This document shows, piece after piece, positions 1 to 11,195 of a stretch of 64,000 nt of DNA. Where the stretch lies: positions 149,121,307 through 149,185,306 of the forward strand of contig CM036152.1 in assembly GCA_020631735.1 (NCBI GenBank). The letters run 5' to 3'. The notes beneath the pieces are model-generated. The model searched no databases. It was not told the DNA's origin and saw nothing but the letters and a program-made list of their open reading frames with translations. Origin of the DNA: Saccharum officinarum. Its lineage: Eukaryota > Streptophyta > Magnoliopsida > Poales > Poaceae. Numbering within the stretch: the stretch's first letter is position 1; every line of letters starts with the position of its first letter. A program made the translations under genes and the position numbers.

Positions 1-1566
1 CCTACTAAGAGCATCAGCAACGACGTTAGCCTTTCCTGGGTGATAATGCACCTCTAGATCATAATCCTTTATCAACTCCAGCCATCTACGCTGCCTCAAG
101 TTCAGATCTGATTGAGTGAAGATATACTTCAAACTCTTGTGATCAGTATATATATCACTTTTATGTCCAATCAAATAGTGTCTCCATATCTTTAATGCAT
201 GAACCACTGCAGCTAATTCCAAGTCATGAGTAGGATAATTTAATTCATGCTTTCTCAACTGTCTTGATGCATATGCCACAACTCTACCTTCTTGCATAAG
301 AACACATCCTAAACCCAAACGAGATGCATCACAGTAAATAGAGAACTGTTTACTCAGATCTGGCAAAACTAATACTGGTGCAGTGGTCAATCTTTTCTTT
401 AATTCCTCAAAATTAGCCTGACACTTCTCAGACCACACAAACTTGGCATTCTTCTCTAATAGTGCAGTCATTGGCTTCGCAAGCTTAGAAAATCCCTCTA
501 TAAATCTTCTGTAATAGCCTGCTAATCCCAAGAAACTACGGATCTCACTTGCACTGGTTGGTGGCTTCCAGTCCAATACGTCTTTCACTTTGCTAGGATC
601 TACTGATATTCCTCCATTTGAGACAACATGACCAAGAAAGGAAACTTCCTTCAACCAAAACTCACATTTACTCCGCTTGGCATATAATCGGTGTTCTCTG
701 AGCTTTTGCAAAACTAGCCTCAAATGTTCAGCATGTTCCTCCTCAGTCTTGGAGAATACTAGAATATCATCGATGAATACCACTACAAACTTGTCCAGAT
801 ATTCCATGAATACCTTATTCATCAAATACATAAAGTATGCAGGAGCATTAGTCAGACCAAAAGACATCACTGTATACTCATACAACCCATACCGTGTGGT
901 AAAAGCTGTCTTTGGTACATCACTAGCACGAATCTTCAACTGATGATATCCAGAACGAAGATCAATCTTGGAGAATACACAAGCACCTCTTAACTGATCA
1001 AACAAGTCATCAATCCTGGGCAATGGGTACTTATTCTTGATGGTGACCTCATTGAGAGACCGATAATCTACACACATCCTCTGAGTACCATCTTTCTTAT
1101 CCACAAAAATCACTGGTGCTCCCCAAGGTGAAGAACTAGGACGAATGAAACCCTTATCCTGCAATTCCTTAATTTGTTTCTTAAGTTCTTCTAATTCATC
1201 TACTCCCATTCTATATGGACGCTTAGCTATGGGTGCAGTCCCAGGTAATAATTCAATAATAAATTCAATGTCACGGTCGGGTGGCATACCTGGCAATTCC
1301 TCAGGAAACACATCGGAGAACTCTTCCACAACCTGGTCCTCCTTGTTGGCACCATCAGTAAGCTGATTCACTAAAGCGGTCTCCTGTTTCTGCACTTTCA
1401 CATCAACTCTGATCCTATCTCCCTTTGGTGTTGTCAGTACTACTGATTTACCTTTGCACTGAATCTCTGCTTGTTGTTGCATCATCCAATCCATTCCCAA
1501 GATAAGATCGATCCCAGCTGTTCTCAATACTATAGGACTCACCTTAAACTCTACCCCCTTAGAATG
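1..1566 (-). CDS. pol: Gypsy reverse transcriptase and RNase H (partial, runs off left edge)
   Basis: The minus strand from about 1566 is open to the window edge, with no stop noticed. Visible in order are the protease-RT linker, the RT fingers ([14 protein letters not shown]), the palm motif [11 protein letters not shown], the catalytic [14 protein letters not shown] at about 750-795, and the connection segment with [12 protein letters not shown]. RNase H follows, with [13 protein letters not shown] and [11 protein letters not shown] near the edge. Integrase would follow beyond base 1. It copies element RNA into cDNA and removes the template strand. This part alone looks undamaged, but it is out of frame with gag and protease. 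Confidence 0.9.
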
Positions 1567-1889
1567 AGACTAATCGGGAGACAACGATAAGATGCTGGCA
1601 TACTTCCACCAGGTGAGTTTACTAATATAGGATTCTTCATGGCACACAAATGAATTCTATGTATTCTAACAAATGATTGTGATATGAAAGAATGTGATGC
1701 TCCAGAATCAAAAAGAACAGTGGCGGGAGTGGAATGGACATCGAACGTACCAAGCATAACTTCTGGTTCCTCCACTGTGGTTTCCTGGGACAAGTGGTTC
1801 ACCCTTCCAGTATTAGATGCAGGCTTCTGGTGACTACCCTGCCTCTGTGGAGTCTGCTGATTGATCTTCTCAGGACAGTTGTAGGACAA
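1551..1889 (-). pseudogene. Gypsy aspartic protease region
   Basis: Retropepsin-like domain following the knuckle. The catalytic triplet is visible as LFDSGASHSF, and it is followed by a typical beta-strand segment. The frame ends at about 1551. The continuation (IDLILGMDW, the second conserved protease motif) is found in another frame, so there is a second frameshift at about 1566. In the intact family this domain releases capsid, RT and integrase from the polyprotein. Confidence 0.75.
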
Positions 1890-2872
1890 GTGACCTTCTT
1901 TTCCACATCGGAAACACTTGTTGGGGTATTGGGAGCACTGGTCTTCATGGGAGTATTATTGGAAGGACCCTGTCGCTGAGGTTGATTCCCATTCTGCTGC
2001 GGAGGGCGTTGGTTACCATTCTGCGGCTGGAATAGGGGACGTTGCGGAAACTGATTGCGGAAAGGGACCTGTCCACGATTCCACTGACCAGAAGGAGGCC
2101 TCTGTTGATTAACCTGCTGGAAACCAGTACGGGGACGAGTGTTACTACCAGAAGTCTGTCCCTGAAGCCTTTTCCTCTTGGCATCCATCTCCTTGCGCTT
2201 GTTGTCCACCACGATAGCGCGGTTCACAAGCGTCTGAAAATTGGGATAGGTATTAGACATCAGCTGCAGTTGTAATCCATCATACAATCCCTTCAAAAAA
2301 CGGCGCTGCTTATCATTGTCATTGGCCACCTCATGTGGTGCATATCGTGACAACTGGGCAAACTTGTCACGATACTCAGCTACAGACAATGACCCCTGGG
2401 TCAAATTCCGGAATTCCTCTGCCTTCAGATCTATTATTCCTTCTGGTATATGATAAGCTCTGAAGTTCTCTCTAAACTCCTGCCAAGTGACTGCAGGAGC
2501 ATTGGCGGGACGACCATACTCATATGATTCCCACCAGTCCTGAGCTTCTCCCTGGAGTTGTCCAGAAGCAAACAACACCTTCTGACGGTCATCACATTGA
2601 GCAATGTTGAGTTGCTTTTCCACGGCACGGAGCCAATCATCCGCTTCTAATGGATTAGCGGCATGCGTGAACACCGGGGGATGACCCTTCAAAAACTCAC
2701 CACGCTTATCACGTGGTGGTACTCCAGCAACTGGATGATTATGTTGGTTCTGCACCAATTGTTGCATGAGTTGTGTCTGCACTGCCAGAAGTTGCTCAAT
2801 AGTTGGTGGCGGTGGTGGTGGTGGATTCAGGGGAACACCTCCACGACCCCTGCCTCTTCCTCTTCCGGCCAT
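1890..2872 (-). pseudogene. gag: Gypsy gag polyprotein, frameshifted before the zinc knuckle
   Basis: Structural capsid/nucleocapsid protein of the gypsy element. The natural start is ATG 2872-2870 (MAGRGRGRGRGG), although the frame is open further upstream. Order: basic RGR start, a Pro run, a Gln-rich helix, then a Retrotrans_gag capsid core (ADDWLRAVEKQL, residues about 70-220) containing W-W-E-S and the F-L-x-G-L motif. A Gln/Pro/Asn-rich linker follows. The CCHC knuckle CFRCGKEGHLSYNC (near 1920-1880) lies in a different frame from the capsid, so a one-base indel near 1930 separates them. Family knowledge says the knuckle binds the element RNA. Confidence 0.85.
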
Positions 2873-3564
2873 CTGACATCCATAAGAATGCAAACTTTGA
2901 GATTTCCATGTTATCAACCACTTATAAGATAAAGAATGATATCTGAAAGTTTTCTGAGCGAATATCAATGTGATCAGTTCAGTAAATCAATCATATCTCG
3001 AACTACAGAAGTCCAATAGAGGAGTGCTTTATATGGTTGGAAAGTTTATGAAGTTCCCCACAACTTCTATTTAGACCATAATACCAGATTCTGTCTTTAA
3101 GTTAATGAAAACTAAGGCGCAACAGAAATTGTTCTAGATTCCAGACTGTGCAGAAACTTTAACTTGTAACAGTTATATCTCTCGAACCAGATCAGATAAA
3201 AAGGTGATTCCAGTGGCCTTTGAAAGGTACTTAAGCCTAGTTTCTCTCATAAAAATTTCATAAATGTTGCATGAACCGTTTTTGAACCATATCAGAAATA
3301 TTACAGACTGCTCCAGAAAACAGCAAGGACAGAAACGAGACAATACCAAACCCAACTATTATTCCCTTGACTAAAAGACTGTTATTCTTAAAAATGGAAC
3401 TTGTAGACATGCCTACAAGCCCCAGCACTCATAACAAAAATCCAACTCACACATAAACATAATGATAAAGCAACTATCACACCAAAGTTCAAACCACACG
3501 ACAGACTCGAAGACTCAACTGACGTTACTAAGAACGTTCTTATTACATAAAGGACTCCTATTTT
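2873..3564. other. Gypsy internal spacer between extra ORF and gag
   Basis: About 690 bases of AT-rich sequence with no supported reading frame. It probably serves as the gag leader or an intron-like spacer of the retrotransposon. I see no repeat or motif in it. Confidence 0.4.
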
Positions 3565-4424
3565 CTACTGGCGTGGCTCATGCTCTAATGTCTCATAAAT
3601 CTTTGTCATGCCTTGGTTTGCTCGGAGTTCATCAATCATTGCTTGGCACCTCTTGATGGTCTTCCCTTGTGCCTTCACCATCTCCTCTAACTGCAGCTTC
3701 CTCTCCATCATGTCATAGACAAAGTTCACCATCACCCGAGGAAGTGGTTCCAACTGCACTGGATCCATCATGGCCCATCCAAGGTCGGGGTGTGCACGAG
3801 GGAGGTAGCGGTGGATATCATGCTTCATGCTATCAAAGCGAAGGTAGCGAAGGCCCATACACGCTTCAAAAGCAGCATCTTCAATACTATCCTCCATGGT
3901 AGCTCGACGACCCATGTGAGCATACATCCTGTCCAGCTGGTATGCTCCCTTTTCTTCATCCTTAGGAAAAATGCTCGCTCTTGCCTTCTAGTAAGTGTCC
4001 TCTAACGGATGGGTGTACTCCCAACAGACATACTCCACAGCTGGGTGCCAATCAGTGAAGTAGGCAGAGAGCATTCCCACAAGTCGATGGTGAGAAACAG
4101 CATTTCCTCCTGCCTTGTGGTAGATCTTCACAGTCCAACCCATTGGAGGGGGTGGCACATCCTCAGCAGCTGCACCAGGTGGGGGAGACAGGGGTTGCTC
4201 TCCTCCATTGGCTTCCTCCTCTTCATCATCTTCAATCTCGATGATCTCAGGGTCTTCTTCAGGCTCGGGTTCTTCCTGAGAAGGTGCTGGCACTTGGATT
4301 GGTACTTCAGGGGTCTGCTCATTCTCTTGGGGTACTTCCTCTTGTGGCTCTTCAGGTGAAATCAAAGCACGAGGTGGGTAGTGTCCTCCAGTGGTGATGC
4401 GGCAGTCTTGCGGCCACGAACCAT
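3565..4424 (-). pseudogene. Extra ORF between primer-binding site and gag, broken
   Basis: I do not recognise a domain here. An ATG at 4424-4422 opens a short basic start (MVRGRKTAAS). The frame then has to shift near 4360 to join a long acidic, Pro/Glu-rich stretch (about 4365-4130) and a more globular part containing GWTVKIYHKAGG. A stop follows at about 3988, and the same frame continues as a 120-residue segment (3927-3565) with an amphipathic C-terminal half. Together this would be a protein of roughly 280 residues on the sense strand upstream of gag. Gypsy elements normally have no gene there. It could be an additional ORF of this lineage or a captured host fragment. The coding character is convincing, the function unknown. 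Confidence 0.55.
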
Positions 4425-4603
4425 CTACAGAGTTTTTAGATGTAATTAGAATAGAGGCAAAATTTCGTAATAGAATGAGACATAAGAAGCATAAAAAAAA
4501 TTTATCAAATAACAAGAGCAAGATAATGAGCATAAAAAAATAGTGAAAAGATGACACTAAATCGACCATTTCTATCTAGGCTTGCGTCCTACAGTCAACA
4601 ATA

Positions 4604-4615
4604 GCTCTGATACCA
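4604..4615 (-). other. Primer-binding site, initiator-Met tRNA type
   Basis: The minus strand reads TGGTATCAGAGC, the classic plant primer-binding site complementary to the 3' end of initiator methionine tRNA. It begins three bases inside the LTR end. It fixes the orientation of the element and the inner LTR boundary. Confidence 0.9.
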
Positions 4616-4618
4616 ATT

Positions 4619-7378
4619 TGTCACACCCATTTATCGACCAAATGGAATGCATACCCTTATGTGTGCCCAGAGATTAATCACACATAAGTTAACAAATTAT
4701 AAAGGATGTATCATCACAAATGTTATTACATCACGATTAATAACACATAGTCTTTACAATAATATAGCGGAAGTAAAATATAAAACTCTCGTGGTAGCTC
4801 CAATCACAGGCACATTGACTGGTTGACAGCAAGTCTAGTAATCTTTCGAAAAGTAGAAGTAGTCACTACTTGCACCATCTGTTACCCATCCGGGATTTTT
4901 ATCCAAGTAAGAAAAATAAACAAGCGTAAGTACATCTCGTACTCAACAAATGTAACATGGGGTTCATGAGGCTCAAAGGCATAACATAGGTTTATCAGCA
5001 TGTAGCTTTTAAATAGCATTAATTCAGTATATCAATGATATCAAAGTGTCTCAATATAATCAATAATCATATGATCCATGTGAAATGATTAACGAATAGC
5101 AAAAACATATTCATTAGTAATGATCCACTATTCCATAAGGGTCCAAGGCCACTCGTGACCGTGAGCACGGCTGTTATAACAGTTTTACACTCTGCAGAGG
5201 TTGTACACTTTCACTGTGAGTCGTGATTTACCCTTTCGCCCGAGGTAGCTAATCTCTTGACCCACTTCCAAGGAAGGTCGGCAGGGTTCACTATGAAGTC
5301 TTTCGAAGGTTCGTCTAACAAGTTAGGGCCATTAGATTTCACTCGGCAAACAGATGTAGAGCCCCCCTTCCTGATGGCACAATAACACGCAGCCTATACA
5401 CATGAGGACAGAGGCCGCACTATACCCGATTCGTCAAGCCATTCTTACGCCATAAAGGAATACCTCTAACAAGCTAGAAAAGGTCCTTCTATATGACTAA
5501 AGCCAGAGCCATTTTAGCCCTCACAGTTGTACTGTAAATCCCGGATTTTCGCTTATAGATGAGTCCTTATGGAGAGTAACAAGAGCACCAAAGTAACCCC
5601 ATGCTCTAGTACCCTTAAACAGTATTAAAATCATCTTTTAATGTTTATTGCATATTCCATTAGTCAAATTACATGATCATAGTTCAAGTTGAGCACTAGC
5701 AATACTAATCCATGCAGTATAATAGGTATCAAGGAATAAGATCAACACTAAGTCATCCTTATCAAGGAATATATGCATAATGATATTATTTGCTTAATAC
5801 GAATAGGACAACAAGGATAATCCCATGCTATACTTGCCTTGCTCAAACTGGTCCTGGTGATCTTGTTCGTAGTAAAACTCTTGATCTCCAACGAATTGCT
5901 CACCGTCTATACTCGATCAACAATAGCAACAACATTCATCCAGAGGCAATCATGCATAGACAAACAAGACTATAATTAGAACAATACACCAACAGTAAGA
6001 AAATAAGATAAAAAGTCTTTAAAACGAATCTACAACTCGCTAGGATCACACAGACGCGAAGATCACGAAAAACGGAGCTAAAACGACAAAGTTATGAATT
6101 TACGAAGATTTCCTATAGATAAATAATTACTTTAATTCAAGCTCGAAAATAAATTATTACAAACCTACTGAACAGTTCTATCATCATGTAGAGCTCGCAA
6201 ATATGAACCTAACGCAATTTGAACGGGTCAAATCAGAGTTAAAACGGAGATTCGACGACTAAAACAAATTAAATGGCAAAACTGTAAATATCAGAAAGCG
6301 TATTTTTCTTTTCCGAAACGAAATACGTTTTCATTTAATCAAAACGTATTTTCCGGTTTACGCTTTGGACCGTGGGTTCAATAACACAAAAGTTTAGGGT
6401 CTCTTTTACAAAAGTTCACGCGAACCGGTATCATTAAATAAGATCCGTCCGATTCAAAACGGACGGCTGAGATCGGATCGGGGTGAGAGAAAAAGAGAAC
6501 GCCAGCGGCTACAGTAATCCCGACGGCGGCGCCATGGCCGGATGGAACCCGAGCTCGCCGGAGCTTGCGAAGAGGACCATCCCGAGCACCAATCGCCAAA
6601 CCGAAAGTACCAAAAGAAAGAGCGCATCATCGCGACCTTACCCCGCGCGAGAACGAAACTGGAGAGCAACCGGAGAGCGGCGGCTAGCTCGGCAAGGCGG
6701 CGGTGGAGGCGGAGCTTCGACGGTGGCCTTCCCGGGATGTCGAGGCTATGATTTTAGGGGCTCAATGAGAAGCGGGGAGGCACGGGGTTCCGTTTTATAG
6801 CCCGGAGGCGTCACTGGTTATGGAAAGGAGGGAGATTTCGAAGGGGATTCGGATCACCGAATCGGTGTTCGTCGATGGAAAGAGCATCGGTGTTCGTCGA
6901 TGGAAAGAGCCGAAGGAAGAAGAAAGGAAAGGGGAGGCGGTCACTGACAGGTGGGACCGACTCGTCAGCGGCTCGGTGCGGGACGCGGCCGCGCGCGCGC
7001 GAAGACGGGCCAGCAGCCGCGACTTGGGCTCGGCCCAGGAGGAGGAGGCCAGCCGGGAGGGAGGGAAGAGCAGGCCGCACGCACTGGGCCGTGAAGAAAA
7101 CCGGCCCGAAAGCAGAGAGAGAATAAGAAATCCTTTTCCAATTTTTTTCAAATTCATTTTTCAAATGATTTTCAAATCAAATTTGAATTTGATTTAAACC
7201 ACTCAATACAAAACTTCAAATGCAGCAGCATGAATGCTCAATCATGTTTCTACCCTTATATTTGATTTTTTTTAAAATTTATAAAAATTATTATCATTCC
7301 AAGTTTGCATGCTCACAAAAATATACAAAAATCATATTTCTCCTATTTTTCTTCTTTTCAAAATTTTAGGGTGTTACA
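4619..7378 (-). repeat. 5' LTR of the gypsy element (2.76 kb)
   Basis: On the minus strand it starts TGTAACACCC at 7378 and ends GGGTGTGACA at 4619, giving the canonical TG...CA ends. It lies directly beside the primer-binding site. The part nearest the 5' end (about 6480-7110 on the plus strand) is GC-rich. The several open frames there are probably chance results of that composition. The partner LTR is outside the window, so the target-site duplication cannot be checked. The five bases beyond the outer end are ATCCT. Confidence 0.85.
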
Positions 7379-9097
7379 ATCCTATAATTTTTGAATTAGT
7401 ATATCTCCAATTATGAATTTTAGAATCATACAGTCCTATTTTTGTCGTCAGAAAAGTTCAGTTAAGTTCAGAGGTTGTTTATGCTATCTTGGAGATCTCA
7501 TATGCTAGATTGTTTTATACAAAAGTTGTAGATAATTGTGTTTTACATCTTCTGTATAAGTTTCATAATTTGTGAACATGAAATTTGTCCACACCAAAAA
7601 TGTAAAGCATGGTTGCTGTTGTTGGTGGGTTGTTTAGTCGCTGTTTTGAGGGAAATGATAGTGCAAGCCGTATGATTGCTTTATGTGTTGTTTATATGAA
7701 TATGTTTCTGAGGTAATGATGTTTGAACAGGTGGTGTACCTTTGGATCATTCTTAGCTCATGTTCTTGCATCGCCGTTTCGAGGCAAGTAAACGTAGTGG
7801 TGGTTGTTATAGCTTGACTTGTTATTTACTCTACCTATACTTTGTCGTAACATGAATAAAACCAAGATGATATAACTAACTATGAACTTACTTATCCTTT
7901 AAAGTGATTTGTATATGATCTTTATTGTTGAATCTCATTTGTCTATCATCGAAAGGTAAGTGATATGTTTTATGTTGACATATGACATATGTGGTAAGTA
8001 TTTGTCTTTTTTCATGAGGTAAGTTATGATTGTGGATGTATACGGCATATGGGGTAAGTACTCTTGCAGTTGCATCAGATCATTGCACCATGTGCATTCT
8101 TGCCATGAGTATATGCATCAAGCTAGGTCGGTGAGAAAGTCATATAACTATTCTGGAGTGCTCTTAAGCCGAGCCGATGAGAAAGTTATATAATTATTCC
8201 GAAGTGCTCTTATGGATTATGTCGCCGCTTGCTGGCCGCGACCGTAATGGTACAGCACCGTACATTGCCCGAGGAGGGGTAAGATACAGCTTCATACCTT
8301 GTTGGGTATGGAGGCAGTGGACATGCATATGCATTGCATTTGCACCTTTTGAGGTTTATTTGCTTCGAGATTTCATGTTGGCATGAAGTGGATATAAGGA
8401 GTATTATATTTATTTATATGAGGATTATTATTTTATTCATATGTGGATGTGGTTTATTTATTGTATATCATGTCCTTAACTTCATTATGAAAATTTTGTT
8501 GGATTAATAATTTTATCATGTACCTTTTATATATGGACACACATAAATAAAAGCACTATTTACTTGGTCAAACAAACTAGTTGAATATTTATGGATGATG
8601 TGATCCAATGGACTTGTATAGTGAATAACAATTGGTAGGGTCAATTTGTGGATCAATGGGGCTTTTATAGTGAATAACAATTCGTAGGAACATCTTAGCA
8701 ATCTAGTGAAATACTTATATCAAGCATATCTTAGATCCAATATTGTATGAGTTCTTTTTATAATTGACATTAAATCTTATATGAATTTACTACATAGTGC
8801 AATGTGTCACCAATCTAGTATATGCCATGAGATTTGTATGTGACTTTAACAGAGAAAGAACTATCGAGTCACTTTATTTCATTATCTACTCCATGTCCAG
8901 TAGCTCACACGACAAAGAGTGGACATATGAATACATGTATAAGGTTAGGGCACGTGCCCCCTCCCCCCGCGTACACATCCTCAACCACTCATCAATTGAT
9001 TGGCTTGAAATGGTTCTTGTTGTAATGTAAATGAAGAGGCACAAATGAATGGTTAATGTGTTTTATTGCATTGATTAATTAATTATATGTTGATATA
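7379..9097. other. AT-rich spacer, possibly an old LTR fragment
   Basis: No gene is supported. The stretch has the look of a decayed LTR into which the gypsy element inserted, but I cannot identify the partner or ends. It holds one diverged tandem duplication (8120-8211). Confidence 0.35.
8120..8211. repeat. Tandem duplication, 2 x 46 bp
   Basis: Two head-to-tail units, 8120-8165 and 8166-8211, each start AAG and end AGTGCTCTT. They differ at several positions, mostly transitions, so the duplication is old. No coding or regulatory role is evident. Confidence 0.7.
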
Positions 9098-9341
9098 CTC
9101 CCTCTAATCCATTTTCTTATGTGTTTTCGTGTTTCTGAAATGGAGCAATATGTTAGGTGCACCTATAGGTTTCGATGCGTTCTACCGCTGAGCATTCGAG
9201 TCTTGATGGAATCTAAAACGCTTTTTTGCATGCACATGGGCCAGGAGGGCACAACGCTTGGCGGACCGTTAATCATATTATGCTAGTGTCTTGGTATATG
9301 CGTTACTAGTTGCTACACCTAAGAAAATGGACTGAAGGGAG
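9098..9341. mobile_element. Stowaway-like MITE (Tc1/mariner type)
   Basis: The 244 bp element begins CTCCCTCTAATCCATTTTCT and ends with the inverted match AGAAAATGGACTGAAGGGAG. It is flanked by a TA dinucleotide on both sides, the target duplication of the Stowaway superfamily. There is no coding capacity. Confidence 0.75.
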
Positions 9342-10189
9342 TAGTTAGTAAATAGACCAAGGTTAAAACTCTAAATAACCGATTGGGAAGGCATCCATCT
9401 CAAATAGACGATACCAATTTGTGTCCAAGAGGCTAACAGATATTCCCTTTGGAATACCTAAAGCCTATTTTACTTTTGTTAAATCTATGAGATCACTAAA
9501 GAAGTGCCGTTTCACCACACTTTGAAGCTTCCTCTTTTAATCAAGTTTAGTACTACCTCTAGTCACAAAAACTTATCATGTTTAACTTTACACAATCTTC
9601 AATGCATATCTTTGAAGACTAATATCTTCTCGAATTATATTTTTAAAGTCCTTCAAATTTATGATAACTATTTTCTGATATAAATCTACACCTCTACCTT
9701 GCATGCCCCGAACTAAAAAAATTACTCTAGAAGCGAGTGAGGTTTGTTGTTTTAAAGGTATGACTAAATCGTAACCTAAATATATGTTATTGTGGCTACA
9801 GGGAATGCCAATTTGTTGGAGCATCTCCACCAGATCCCCTTTCTTATTTCCCTTAAAAGTTGCTATAGGAGATTGAAAAAACAGGAATTCCAATTTTAGG
9901 GGAAGATTATTGTGGTAGATGTTTGCTCCAGCAATGGAGATCAACCGGTTTATACTGGTTTAGGTATGGGGGTACCCTACGTCTAGTTGAGAACTGATCG
10001 AGATCTCTTATCTTGTATGCTCGAGCTTACAGGGGCGCTGATGGCCAGTTGTCTGGGGTTGCTATGGGCGAGTATTGTATACGATCGGGGCTCCCCACCC
10101 CTCATTATAAGGGATGGGGTTACAGATAGAGTCCCAACCAGTTTACATGTGGGTTTTCTAGTTCATTACGAGGAAATCTATCATATAAA
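9342..10189. other. Spacer without recognised genes
   Basis: Mixed AT-rich sequence. The frames present are short and show no familiar motif or codon bias. I see nothing that supports a gene or a well-bounded repeat. Confidence 0.3.
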
Positions 10190-11195
10190 CACAACTACAT
10201 AAAAACTTAACCGAGGCGGACAAGTCAACCGCCTCCAACAAAAGTTCACAGTTAATTGGGCCTTAATGGAACCGCCTCAGTTAATCGATTAACCGAGGCG
10301 GTCATGTTAAGGTGATTGAGTCAAACGCACTACCTGCCGCTCAACACTACCACGCCTCTACCACTACACCACACACTAATTCATGTCTATATATAATATG
10401 CTATCTTTTTATATCAATATTTTGTAATCTTATATTAGATATTTGGCTACTAAATAAACTCAAATGAAAAACTTTTGACTACAAAGTTTTAAATCTTGTC
10501 AAGTACTACAACTTTGGTATAGGATATATCTCCATCAGAGATAGTTTGAAAAATTCAAAAAATTGAGTCTCAAAAGATTTGAATTTCAAACACATATTTG
10601 AGACTTAAGATGAAATTAAATTAAAAACTTGTCAATACCAAACATGTAGATCAGGTCGGCCGCTAGAACTTCGGTATTAACCATGTGAACATTCGAGATC
10701 ATTTAGGAATTCTAAATTTTAAATTTCAAAATATATAACCTTCGAACACATATTTGGGACACTAAACATCTTCAAATTAAAAACTTTTCAACTACAAAGT
10801 TGTATATTCCAGTGAGAACTATAACTTTTGTATAGACCATGTCGACATCTGAGATTGTTTGATCATTTTAAATTAAATTTTAAATTTCGAAATCTGTGCA
10901 CTTACAATAATATTTTGGGACCCTAAACAGATTCAATTCAAAAACTTTTCAACTACAAAGTTGTAGATCTCGTCGAGAGCTACAATTTTGATATAGAGCT
11001 TGTCTTCATCCAAGTTCATATAAAAAAGTTATGAATTATTTTTTGGTGCAATCATTAACCGAGGTGGATATCTTTAAGACGTCCGCCACGGTTAATCGAT
11101 TAACCGAGGCGGTTATATTAACTGAGATGGGCAACCGGGCGTCCGCCTTTGAGTCCATTTTGAAAGCGTTGCGCAAAATGTTTTGTGTAGTAGTG
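10190..11195. mobile_element. Non-autonomous CACTA (En/Spm) element, about 1 kb
   Basis: The right end reads GTTTTGTGTAGTAGTG, the reverse of CACTACTACACAAAAC. The left end CACAACTACATAAAAAC is a diverged copy. Just inside both ends lie copies of the subterminal motif TTAACCGAGGCGG in both orientations (about 10208, 10275-10301, 11057, 11091). Two of them are joined as a palindrome around TTAATCGATTAA. Subterminal arrays are the transposase-binding sites of CACTA elements. The interior holds repeated AACTACAAAGTTGTA-type stretches and no transposase. A clear 3-bp target duplication was not found, so the exact left end is uncertain. Confidence 0.7.

Larger units (their letters stand above)
1..7378 (-). 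mobile_element. Ty3/gypsy LTR retrotransposon, Tekay-like chromovirus, 5' part only
   Basis: The element reads on the minus strand: 5' LTR (4619-7378), an initiator-Met tRNA primer-binding site, an extra ORF, gag, protease, reverse transcriptase and RNase H. The integrase and 3' LTR lie beyond the left edge. The order protease-RT-RNase H and the RT motif F-I-D-D-I-L place it in Ty3/gypsy. The Tekay-like chromovirus assignment rests on the Retrotrans_gag-type capsid and the general look of the LTR, so it is less certain. Reading frames are broken at about 4360, 3990, 1930 and 1566, so this copy is not autonomous. Confidence 0.9.

Noticed and set aside
6378..7197. Overlapping frames of 70-125 codons on both strands inside the gypsy LTR
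   Set aside because: They are products of the GC-rich part of the LTR. There is no consistent frame and no domain.
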